DNA of 64,000 bases from Conus ventricosus (lineage: Eukaryota; Mollusca; Gastropoda; Neogastropoda; Conidae). The translations under genes and the position numbers were made by a program. The stretch is taken from contig CM031600.1 in the NCBI GenBank assembly GCA_018398815.1, forward strand, positions 53,643,837 through 53,707,836, given 5' to 3'. This document shows, piece after piece, positions 15,401-28,300 of this stretch. Numbering within the stretch: the first letter of the stretch is position 1; the number at the start of each line of letters is the position of its first letter. The notes beneath the pieces were generated by a model, which saw only the letters and a program-made list of their open reading frames with translations, searched no databases and had not been told where the DNA came from.

Positions 15401-18400
15401 TCAAGTCTGTTTTCGCCCCTTTTCGTGGAGGGGTAAGGGTGTCCTAGTGTTTGGATAGGTAAGTATATCATAAAACTACTTTAAAGCAACTTAAGTACTT
15501 TTCTTCATACTTAACCTGTCCAAACAAATGCCTGAATGCTGAAAAGAAAGGTGGGGTTTTTCACCTGAGAAACCAGTCCAATCCTCAGACTCAAATATGC
15601 ACAGACTGACCATAACTCATCCAGAACTCAGCACCTAACAGCCCTCTGGCCTCAAGTCTCAGCTGCCTCCTGGAGGCCCTGCTCTCCCTCATGGCTATGC
15701 TAAGAACTGCAAATTAAAAAGTGAAAAGGTACAGCTTGCTCAAGTCTATTACTGGCCTCCACTTCCCATTCTTCTTGGGACAAGGAATAGGTTGGAAAAG
15801 TCGCCCATAGGACATGGCTGAGGCATCTCCAAATCATTTCTTTTTCTTTTACTTTCTTTCTTCTTTTTTTTTTTTAAGAGTTTGGAAACCNNNNNNNNNN
15901 NNNNNNNNNNNNNNNNNNNNNNNNNNNNNNNNNNNNNNNNNNNNNNNNNNNNNNNNNNNNNNNNNNNNNNNNNNNNNNNNNNNNNNNNNNNNNNNNNNNN
16001 NNNNNNNNNNNNNNNNNNNNNNNNNNNNNNNNNNNNNNNNNNNNNNNNNNNNNNNNNNNNNNNNNNNNNNNNNNNNNNNNNNNNNNNNNNNNNNNNNNNN
16101 NNNNNNNNNNNNNNNNNNNNNNNNNNNNNNNNNNNNNNNNNNNNNNNNNNNNNNNNNNNNNNNNNNNNNNNNNNNNNNNNNNNNNNNNNNNNNNNNNNNN
16201 NNNNNNNNNNNNNNNNNNNNNNNNNNNNNNNNNNNNNNNNNNNNNNNNNNNNNNNNNNNNNNNNNNNNNNNNNNNNNNNNNNNNNNNNNNNNNNNNNNNN
16301 NNNNNNNNNNNNNNNNNNNNNNNNNNNNNNNNNNNNNNNNNNNNNNNNNNNNNNNNNNNNNNNNNNNNNNNNNNNNNNNNNNNNNNNNNNNNNNNNNNNN
16401 NNNNNNNNNNNNNNNNNNNNNNNNNNNNNNNNNNNNNNNNNNNNNNNNNNNNNNNNNNNNNNNNNNNNNNNNNNNNNNNNNNNNNNNNNNNNNNNNNNNN
16501 NNNNNNNNNNNNNNNNNNNNNNNNNNNNNNNNNNNNNNNNNNNNNNNNNNNNNNNNNNNNNNNNNNNNNNNNNNNNNNNNNNNNNNNNNNNNNNNNNNNN
16601 NNNNNNNNNNNNNNNNNNNNNNNNNNNNNNNNNNNNNNNNNNNNNNNNNNNNNNNNNNNNNNNNNNNNNNNNNNNNNNNNNNNNNNNNNNNNNNNNNNNN
16701 NNNNNNNNNNNNNNNNNNNNNNNNNNNNNNNNNNNNNNNNNNNNNNNNNNNNNNNNNNNNNNNNNNNNNNNNNNNNNNNNNNNNNNNNNNNNNNNNNNNN
16801 NNNNNNNNNNNNNNNNNNNNNNNNNNNNNNNNNNNNNNNNNNNNNNNNNNNNNNNNNNNNNNNNNNNNNNNNNNNNNNNNNNNNNNNNNNAATGAAGGAC
16901 AAGTCGATCTGTAAACTAAATCCAAGTTATACAACCTAGAAACATGGATCCACGGGTATTATCAAAGTCAGTCACATAAGGTCTGTAGTAATGTCATACT
17001 TTTCTCTATGGGAAAATCCTTCCAAACTCTTGTGTCCACAACAATTTAACTCTTTCACTACAACAAAAACAAACACATTAACAAACAACAAACAAAAAAG
17101 GAGGGGGGAGACAAGTACTTCCCCAGAGCCAGGGATTTTGAGGAATCTGAAGTAATATCTTGCAAATATTCTAGCGCAAAAACAATTAGAGATAGAGCAA
17201 AAAAGTGCTGCTTTTTTTTTTTAAAGGAAAATGAATGAACATTCTTAATCTGGGCTTAGTTACCAATCATTTTGATTGGACATAACTAACCTGGCATTTA
17301 AAATGGAGATTAAAAAAAAAAGCAAACAAAAATGTCTATTTCCACCTCCACAGACTGATATCCAACAAAAAAGCAAACAAAAACATAAGCTGGAAATGAT
17401 AACTTTGTTGTCTGTAAATTAAAATAAAAGGATTTTATGCCTAAAAGTAGTTTCATGATATATTTACCTGTCCACTAAGCATGGAACTATGTTGTACATC
17501 AGGATTCCCACAAAAAGACTAAAAATGGACAGTGGAGAGTTAACTCTTCCCTTTAGCCACCAGGACAACTTAATGAGTTCATGTTTTTTTCACCCTTATA
17601 GTTTCAAGTCTGTTTTCGCCCCTTTTCGTGGAGGGGGTAAGGGTGTCCTAGTGTTTGGATAGGTAAGTATATCATAAAACTACTTTAAAGCAACTTAAGT
17701 ACTTTTCTTCATACTTAACCTGTCCAAAAATGCCTGAATGCTGAAAAGAAAGGTGGGGTTTTTCACCTGAGAAACCAGTCCAATCCTCAGACTCAAATAT
17801 GCACAAGACTGACCATAACTCATCCAGAACTCAGCACCTAACAGCCCTCTGGCCTCAAGTCTCAGCTGCCTCCTGGAGGCCCTGCTCTCCCTCATGGCTA
17901 TGCTAAGAACTGCAAATTAAAAAGTGAAAAGGTACAGCTTGCTCAAGTCTATTACTGGCCTCCACTTCCCATTCTTCTTGGGGACAAGGAATAGGTTGGA
18001 AAAGTCGCCCCATAGGACATGGCTGAGGCATCTCCAAAATCATTTCTTTTTCTTTTACTTTCTTTCTTCTTTTTTTTTTTTTAAGAGTTTGGACCTTTTC
18101 TAAGAGCACTCTGGTTTAACCTCAATAATCATAGCCTGCTGGCCTGACTTCCAATTCTTTGGGACCAAAGAAAGAAAGGCTAACAAACTGAAGGACAAGG
18201 AAGAGTAACCACCCTAAAGGCAACTTGCAGAAGCAAAGAGACCATTACAGAAAGAACTGCAGCCTGTCAGAACCTGGTCCGAACTGGGACTGACATTAAT
18301 AGGGATCAAAAAGAAATCCTCGAGGTCCCCACAACACAGACCATAATCCAAGCAATGAGGATATGGCCCCTATTGAGTGACAGAAGAAGCAGAAGACATG

Positions 18401-20255
18401 ACAGGTAAAAGAGACTAGTCCCATCAAACTCCTAGAGATCACCCAAAGGGGAATTCCCAAACAGTGAAAAGGTATCTGACAGAAAACTCAATGGAGCCCA
18501 AATCTCTATACTCCTTTCTCGACTTCTGATATCAATACATATTATTCTTCGAACAAACAAAGCAGCAACTATGAAAAATGGATGTGAAAGGAAAAAAATA
18601 TCAAGCAGGAGAAGAAAACTTGTCGACATATCAAGTATACATCCAAGGTCATCACTGTGGGAATTCCAGAAAGAAAGATCGTTTACAAACTTGTCAAACA
18701 GCAAAAATAAAATACAGCACAAAAAGCAGACATCTGCAGTATTCAAATGAAGGATATAGGACAGTTGCTTATCTCCTCAAGTTAAGAGCAAAATGGACGT
18801 GGAATGGAAAAGGTATGAGGAGTCAGCATGAACCAAATTTCCGTACAGCAAGTCTCTATAAAAAAAAACCCAGAGGATTCGAAATCTAACTGAAGATGGA
18901 TGGCACAAAGGCAAACAGCTCACATCCGTATGACCATGTTCAACCTGTAGATACAAATGTGTATATTCAATGAATGTTATGTTTCCAGATACACAGCACT
19001 CACAGATAACCGGAATGAGCAGAGCAGGCATTGTGTAAGGCTTCAAAAAGAGTCATAAAACTGCCACAACTCTAGCACACTCTCAGAAGACAAACGAAAT
19101 CTAGTAACAGACTCTTTGAAAGAAGAGTATGAAACTCAAACCCAATGGAAAGAGGGGGCAGCCAAATCAAAATAAGAAACTGCAGTCACAACAGACATGC
19201 ATTGCTGACTGCCCCTCAAGCCAGAGAAAATTCTGAGCTATGGGCCAAATAGTGCAGCGGCTAAGGTAAAAACCCTGACATGAAGAGTGAAAGCAAGCCA
19301 CTTTGCACATAAATACTTCCGACCATAGTTAACAATATTAGCGTCAGAAACACCGAATCCGTGAACTGTAGGAGACATGGTAGACATAAAAAGTTGCGCA
19401 ATTCTGCATAACTGTGCACTTCTGATGCGCTCGCTGTTCTGTAGGAAATCAGCCACTAGCTGGCCTTGAGGGCGCGCCGTCACATCATCGGCTACACGCG
19501 CGCAGCCGGTGCTTCAGTTTTTCCGTTTCCCCGCTCAAATAGAGTATTTTCGTGACGTTTATATCCCGGCTATTTAACCGCCTCTGATGTATTTTCGTGA
19601 ACTGTTTATAAATTCTGTAAAACTAATAAGTGTCTTTGCTACCCTTTCTTCGCAAAATCATGAAACAAGCAGGACAATTTACGAACAATTTAAATTAAAG
19701 ACGCCTGATCTGAGAACAATTTTAGAGCAAGCACCGGTTGCAATTCTTACACACGTCGAGATGCCGAGTCAGTCCGATTAGAAACATTAAAGTCCTGCAA
19801 CTTGCAAAGTAAGCCTGTCAGTTTCTTGCATGCCTTTGATTGCCAGATTGTACTTAAAGATTGATTGCCCGATTGTATTTAAAGCCAGCGATTGTTTGGT
19901 TAACATCTTTCATCTCTCAAAACCGGTCGACAATATCAGCCGCCGGCTGAGCCAGCCAGCTGGCAGTGAGCGAAAGACGGAGCGACCTAGATTCTTTCCC
20001 CCCGGCCAAGCGATTTTTTTCCATCATCTGCACAAATCCTTGAACCCTCCATGTTTATATCTAACCTTTCCACAGTTTTATTTCGACTGAAGTACAGAAA
20101 CAAAAAGTTAAAAATAAGGCAAAGCTGGGCGACCCATCGACGCTAATTCCCTTTGTGCTATATTTATACCACCCAAGGCTGGCGCCATGCCGGTCAACGA
20201 AGCCACGCCTCACTTTGTATGGTGATCCGTTGCTGTCAAAACTCTGTGTGTGTGT

Positions 20256-20315
<60 letters not shown>

Positions 20316-23300
20316 GTGGATGGTCGTTGTTGTAAGGCATCTTCTCATTATTATATCTCACTTATCATTTGTAATTTATATATGTTATAAGTAGCGTTAT
20401 TTTTATTTTATTTTATATTATTGTTGTTATGACTATGGACTTTTTGTTCTATGGTAGGTGTATGGTGTTCAAATAAGGAGCTGGCCATGGCATCTGCTAT
20501 AAAATTTAAGCGAGTTGAAAGCACGACCCATCAGCATCTCAAGAGGATGAACCTATCAACTGGAACATTTGCATTCTGTGCCAGAAAGACACTTCAGAAA
20601 CATTGATATGTCCAGCAGAAAGATGGTGTAGGGTACAAATGTTGCTGACAACTTGAAAAGCTTTCTTGAAATTGGTGAGAGACCATTTTGTACACCTGTT
20701 CTTAGGCTTTTGATGAACAAGACAGAACTTGAGACTACTTTTCGTACAAACCATGCCTGCTGGCACAAAAGCTGTAGAAGCCGAATTGGAACAACTGTGC
20801 TGTTGAGAAAGCGGAAAAAATGAATCTCAACCAGCAAGCCCAGCAAAAACAAGACGACTGACAGCTTCCTCTCAAGAACTGCAAGACATATGCTTTTTCT
20901 GTAACAAGTCATATCTCACTCAAGTCAATCCAAAGTTCACAGTGTTCAACTCTTGAAATGGACTGCAAAGTTAGAAAACAAGCAGCATTACTGAAAGACC
21001 AAGAACTTTACGGAAACTTGCTCCAGGGGACATGGTGGCGACTGAAGCCAAATATCACAAAAACTGTTTGGCAGCATTCTACAGGCGTAAACCAGCATCT
21101 GATTCAGTGAATTTAAGTGAGGACTCTCCAATCCAAATCCACTCGCTTGCACTGGCAGAGCTAGTGGCCTACATAGAGAAATTTTCGCGAGGCTGAAGAT
21201 GATGTCCTGTTTTCAGCATGCCCTTCCTGTGCAAGCTATACAGTTCGAGTGTGCAGAAACTGGGTTTGGAAGGTGGAAACGTTCACAGCACACGCCTTCG
21301 TAAACAATTTTACTTGAAATCATTCCGGGGCTTACGTCAGCTGTTCAAGGCCGAGAAACTGTACTGATGTTTGACAAGGATATTGGTGAGGCAGTCAAAA
21401 GGGCATGTAATGAAAGTTCTGATGCAGTGCATCTAAGTAAAGCAGCTCAACAGTTTCATAGAGATATTCTTCAGCGTCAGAAAGGTTTTGATGGCAGGTT
21501 CACTGAAAAATGTCAAGAGGATTCGGATCCCGTCTTCTTGAAAATTTGATAAAATTTATTTTGTGTGGACCAACACTTACAGTTGATGAAAGTGATACTT
21601 CAAATGCAACAGAACAAGCTGTTCTATCTGTCTCACAGTTTGATTGCTTTTAATGAAGCAGTCACGCAGACTTCTACCTTTCAAGGCACAACAAAAAGTG
21701 AAAACACCCCCTGCCTCTCTACTTGAGCTTAAAAGTTCATGCAGAGGACAAGAAAACGAGGGCTAGTTGATACACTCTTTGCTCTTGGTTTGGGAATTTC
21801 ATATGACAGAGTTCATCAATTTCTTCAGAGATTGCTGACCAGGTCTGCAGCAGTTTTGAGGCGAGCAGGAGTCGTCGTTCCTCCACAGATGCGAAAAGTG
21901 GTTTTTACTACTGCTGCATTTGATAACATCGACCACAACCCCAGCTCTATGACAGCTGGTTGACTCATTCCATGGGACAAGTGTGTCTTTGACTCAACAC
22001 AGAAAAGCAGAAAAAGAAGGACAAGAACAAGATCCCCTAGTGCCACGTAGTAAAGATACACCAGCAGAAAAGAGAACTATTCCTCAGCTTCCTGTTCAGT
22101 ATACAGCCATCATGCCTGTGCCATGTCCAGGAAAGGAACAGACTGCGCCATATCTACCAGGCCCCTGTAAACCTTGTATCAGTACTGACCAAAAAAATTA
22201 TGAGACTGAGTATGCATGGCTGAGGCATGTAACAGTGTCGTGGAGACAGCACCCAATTTCTGACAAAAAACTTTATCTCATGGGCTGCTTACCATGCTTC
22301 ATGCCAACCTTCCTTGCATCTTCCTGTGGCAGATTCCTCTCTCTTACCTTTGATTTTAGAGAATGCTCATTCGCCTGCGCTTGTCAAACATGTGATGGGG
22401 CTGATCAATCAACAGTGGAGTACTTGAATCCCACACAAAAAACCAGTCATTGCTGCTGATCAGCCTCTGTATGCTTTAGCAAAAGAGATACAGTGGACAT
22501 GGCCTGACACCACGGAGAACAGAATTGCGTTCTTATGCTTGGAGGACTGCACATTGAGATGTCTGCTTTCAAAACTCTGGGTGACTGGCTGAACGGATCT
22601 GGGTGGACAAGCCTTCTCACAGCTGCTGGCATTGCTAATCTGGTGTGGCTGACTCGTTCCTAAAGGCCTCCCATGTCACCAGAACAGGCATGCACACCAA
22701 GTCACTGCAGCTGCGTTGTATATCTTACAACAGCGAGCATTCCAAACATACAAGGAAGTCAATCCTGCTGAACAGTCCACTGGTATACAGGAATGGCGGG
22801 ACAGAAAATCAAAAGAGCAGCCCAGTTCAAGTACTGGACACTTGTACTTCACTTTTAAGTCACCATCCTGCAAATGATTTATTCACTTCGTGCTGGCAAG
22901 TTGTGTCAAATACGTGGAATGTTTGTCAAAGCTGATGCCCTGGCTGTTTGCATTGGACCACACAAACTATGCACGGTGGTTGTCTGTCCCCATTCGTGAC
23001 ATGGTGCAGCTGAACAACATCCATCCTGAAATCTTCATGAATTTTGCTCAGGATCCTTTGTTGTCAGGAAAACGCAACGCAAGTTTTCAAGCATTGCATG
23101 GATCAACTGCACGAGCAGTGCAATGCACTCATCAAAGGCGAAGGTGGAGCAGTGGGTTTAACCAACAACCCAAATGCTTTGCGTCGTTGGATGATAGCAG
23201 GACCAGAAATTTCTCGTATGCTTGATGATTTCGAGAAGCATCTGCAAGCTAGTGAACCTACACAAAATACACATCACGAACAACAACCAGCTGTTCAGTC

Positions 23301-25287
23301 ACTTTTGCAAAGCAAGTGAATGCAGTTCTCACTAGTTTTGAGGAGATGGGCAATCCATTTTCAGAAGACAGTGGGTATCTGTTTGCTCTTGATACCAAAG
23401 ACATCATGAATGAAGACGTTGTGTCCACTGTCTACACCATCCACGAACTTGGAAAGGAGCAGTTTCAACACTTTCATAGAGGAACGTTTTGAAAGCGTTC
23501 ACAGCCAGTCAATGCCCTATTCGGAAAAATAAACTTCCTCTTTTTCAAATCAGAAGTGCAAGCCAGCTCCATTTTGAAAGGCACTGTGACAGCTTTGAAG
23601 AACAACTGTTCATTGTTTTCCAGGTTATACATTTCTTGTCAGTCAAGAAACGGCAACCTTGATGAATTTTTCAAACATGAAAACCAAGCCTGGCCACCAG
23701 CACTTTCAAAACTTGGTCAGCTGAGATCAGGAACCAAAGCTGATTTGATCTCCTGCCTTCAAGCCCAAAACTACAAGTATGTGTTCATCTCTCAGACACG
23801 CTGAAGTTCCTCCTGCAGTTGCTGACGAATTTGCATCAGTACCAGCAGAGATATTGGATGAGCTCATAGAAAGTGATTCCATTCCATTGCAAGATCCTTC
23901 AGACTTCAGTGAAAAGATCCCTTTATGAAAATGTCCTCATTCCCATCCAGAAAAGTGCTCCACAAGTTGACGCAAAGCTGTTTGATGGTGCAGCCCTTCT
24001 TCAAATGTTGTCACCAAAGTTGACAGCTACTTTTCAGGAATATGTGGATGTCATTGTCTTTCCATATATCCTGCGGCATTTTGATTCAGCATCACGGATT
24101 GACATCGTTTTTTGATGTCTACAAGGCCGACAGTCTGAAATCTGCTACTCGAGATAAACGTGGTTCTGGTGCTCGAAGAAGAGTCCTCGATTCATCACAG
24201 ATACCAGGGAACTGGCAAGGTTTTCTGCGTGTCAATGAAAACAAAACTGAGCTCTTTAAATTTGTTGCAGAGACTCTTTTAGAGAAAGCGAAAGTCCAAG
24301 ACAAGATACTTGTGTGTACAAGTGAAGATAAAGTGTTGTGCTCCTCCGGCAAAGATACCAGCAATCTTGAGCCGTGTACTCACGAGGAAGCAGTACACGT
24401 CTGATGCTTCACTTGGATGACTGTGCCAAGGAAGGCCTGCATCGAGTCATGATTAGGACCACAGATACAGATGTCGTCGCACTTGCTGCTCCTGTGTCCA
24501 ATCCACCGCAGTTGAGGAGCTGTGGATTGCTCTTGGTGTTGGAAAACACTTTAAATACCTAGCCGCCCACACCATTGCTGCTGAACTTGGTCCACAGTGC
24601 TCCAAAGCTTGCCAGCCTTCCATGCATTCACAGGATGTGACTGTGTGTCATTTTTTCAGGAAGGGGAAAAACGAAGGCTTGGAATACATGGGCTGCATAC
24701 CCGCAGGTTTACAAAAGCATTTCTGCTCATGATGGATCAACCAGATGTGTATTTAATCTGACTCAAGATGATGGATGTTCTGCAACGATTTGTTGTGCTG
24801 TTATATGACAGAACCAGTGATGCGCACAGTGTCAACGAAGCCAGGGAAACGGATGTTCACAAAAGGAAAAACGGCAGCTGGAGAACATTCCACCACACTT
24901 GGGGCACTTCAACAGCATACTCTGCGAGCAGTCTACCAAGGTGGTCACATCTGGGGACAGTGTCTGACGAAAGCTCCTGATCTTCCTTGCCTGGACAATG
25001 GGGATGGCAAAAAGAACAGAACAGTGAATGGAGACCTGTCTGGACTACACTGCCCCAAGTAGAGCAAGCCTGCCAGGAACTGATCTCTTGTAACTGTAAG
25101 CTGGCTTGTCGAGGACGATGTAAATGCTTCCCAAAACCAGTTTGCAGTGCACCGCCTTGTGTGCATGTGGTGGTGGTGTTGAGTGCAGTAGAGACTAGAG
25201 GATATCATTGGTGATTCTGCATTGTACATGTAAGGTAGGTTGTGTGTGTGTGTGTGTGTGTGGTGTGTGTGTGTGTGTGTGTGTGTA

Positions 25288-25325
<38 letters not shown>

Positions 25326-28300
25326 GCGTGTGTGCGTTGTGTGCGTGTGTGTGTGTGTGTGTAACTCCCTCTCCCTCTTCCTTAGTTGTGCTAATCCTCG
25401 TTCACAATTTTCATATTCAAATGTTATTTCTAACTGTATGATAAAGGGATTGTTATCACAAAGTACATTCATGAGCCCTGATATGGCCTAAGTTGTCAGC
25501 GAGGCTATAGGCAACATGGATGAATGAAGTACTTGAATATACCTAAATATGTGATGGATTTGATTTTTTGTGGTATTTGATCATTTTTAAACTAAGCGAA
25601 GCCCTTTCATAACTTACTATAACAGTGTGTTGAGAAACACAAACATAAAAAATGAAAAATGTGTTCCGTGTGTCGCGGTCTCTAAATTGGACCTTCCATC
25701 TTTAATCATCAATTAAAACTGGGAAAAAAGATGGCCAAAAATTTGTTTCCCATGCTAATATTGTAGAGGAGTATCTAAAGTGTGGGGTGTGCCAAAGGCA
25801 TGCTTTCACTCCGATTTGCAGGGTTTGCCCAATATCCCTACCTTAGCCGCTGCACTAAATCATCATCATCACATCACAACATTCATCAGCACAAAAACCA
25901 TCCTCGCCTTGCTTGTCAGACTCCTATTCACACTAAACATACCTGATACTGACAGAGCACAACCAGACCTCTCTGCCCGCAAAACCTAGGGGTTCGCTGT
26001 CCCACACCACTGACCCCCATGGAGCTCTCCAAGCCTGTGCCTTGCCAAGGTGGTAGACTCAACCAAGGCCTACCTGGCAAATGTTCAGATACCAGCTGAT
26101 TCTCAACACACCAGGTGCCCAGGGGTAGGGGCACAAGCTTACTGGGGGGAGATGCTGGCCTGTTTCCATTGGATCCCTTTTCCATAAGCTGGACGGGGGA
26201 AGCAGGAAATGTTGGTCGCTGCCCTTGCCCAAAAACCAGTGAACCATCCAGACGTTCAAGACAAGAGACAAAAATTGTGCGCCACGTTGAACGGTGCAAG
26301 CACAGCTTTTTGGAAGAAATGGAGAAACAATTGGTGCCGCTGACGCAGGTTTTACATGAGCCAAGGTCGGAGACAGCTTTCCAACCTGACAAGTAAGCTC
26401 TAGAAGTATGAAAGAGAAAAATGCTAATCGACTTGATGAAAGCTGGACGCTCCGTGACAATGATGAAGACAAGCGTAGTTTTCAGGTATTTTCTCCATTA
26501 GCCAAGACAAAGCATCTTCTTCTTTGAGAGGTGAAGGCCGACTCAAACAACTGCTTCAGAGAATCCATAATGGAAACCCAACTTGAGAAGTCCATTTGAG
26601 GACTTGTTTCCTCTCTGAGGAAAAACAGAAACTTCATTTCAAGTTGAAGGGTAATTGAGTGTGAACTCAAAAACAAAGACTACTCCTGTTGACCTGATGG
26701 TAAAGGGAAGAGTTAGCTCCCCGATCTCCATTTTGATCTTTTCATGGAATTGTGATATACAGCGTTGTTTCGCACCTAGTGGAGATAGGGCATTCATTTG
26801 GACAGGTAAGTATGAAGAAAACATGTTACATATTTATGAAAACATTCAAAATTCATGCAGACAGGTAAGTCCACTGCCTTGACAATGAAAAACATGGGTG
26901 CAGTCAACATGAAAGGTGAATTATGTCAGAAACTGCGCAGTCAAACTTTCTGACACTCACATCATTTGGTTTTGCTAGCACAAGAAAAAAAAAAAGAAAA
27001 TTCTCCAATCTAATTTGCAGGTGAAAGCTACATCCAAAACTGAAAAGTTGGACTCAGAAGTCAATCATGTGATCAATGACAAAGCACATGAAAACAAAAA
27101 CATATCTCCTTTTCTTTGTACTTTCAACCCTTGGTTTCATGTAAAACAAGGTAACTTTGATTATTGTTCATGTGGAGATTGTAAATTTCCAATGGGAAGG
27201 GAGCACTTCTTTGACCTCCATGGCCACACTCCCTTCAACTTCCCAAAACTGGACAACTTCTTGCCTGTTTTACTAAATTTCCCCCTCCTTATTCCCTTTC
27301 CCATATTAAACACACACAAGGCCTATCATTGGTCACTGCCACAGGGTACAAAGTCCAAGCTGACATGTGCATACACAACACATGTCTCTCTACCGAATCA
27401 TATCTACTCCACAGCTTGACTCAAGCTGTTGGGTTCATCACAATATTATCTTTACCTTTATGTTCTACGAATCATTAGACTAGACATTAATTCCACTGTC
27501 ATCATCATGCACTACCATTTGCACAGTCTTTAAAGTGGTGTCAGTCAGCTCAGCTTGACTGGGACCCTCTGTCTCTACTCTCGCTACTTACTGGATTCCA
27601 GCACCATTTTGCATGAGGCAAGCCCCTTTCCACATGGTCCAGTTACTAAATCAGTACTGAGAAGAAAGGGGTCTTCCTCCAGACATACATTCATTTACAT
27701 ATATATTTTCACTCTAGACTCTAGTCATCATTCAGTGTCTTTTTGTGTTCCACAAACCAAATGTGGAAATTGGAAAGTTGCACACTGTCAGTGGACAAGC
27801 CACGGGCACTGGAGAAGCGCTTTTACTATGCATCAACCGAACGGCTTAGAGGCTCTTAACAATAAAATAACCACTTACAGTGAAAAGCTTTTTGTCACGT
27901 ATTTGTACAGTGTTCTAGTCATGCCAAATTCAGAATGAGTTGATACGTCTTGCAAAACACACAGCCTTTATAGTTTTATAGGAACAGTACAAAAAATTCC
28001 AGCTCACCTTTCTGTAGTAGTAGTCACAGAGCTTGTCACGTCGGACGGTACCAGTGTCGACTGGTGGTCTCATGAACTTGCCGGCATGCTGCAGCAGTTG
28101 ATCCAGAAACAGACTGCTGGGCACAAGTCCTCGTTTCTTCAGGCCATGGACCTCATCAGATGTTTCACTGCCATACAAGCTCGACTGCAAGTGCACGAAA
28201 TAACGACATTTTGTTTACTTGCACACACACTGTGCAGAATTTCTGGACTGTAATTTTATGCAATTTAAACAAAAACATTTCACACCTTAGTTAATCTTTT

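Noticed and set aside
15814..16934. Open frames of 340-370 codons spanning the gap
   Set aside because: They consist almost entirely of N; the same holds for frames across 29.8-30.8 and 44.4-45.4 kb.
28008..28184. Taking the fully open 59-codon frame of the rictor exon at face value
   Set aside because: The first part aligns with RICTOR only in another frame (RACMAVKHLMRSM), which also matches the phase from the micro-exon.
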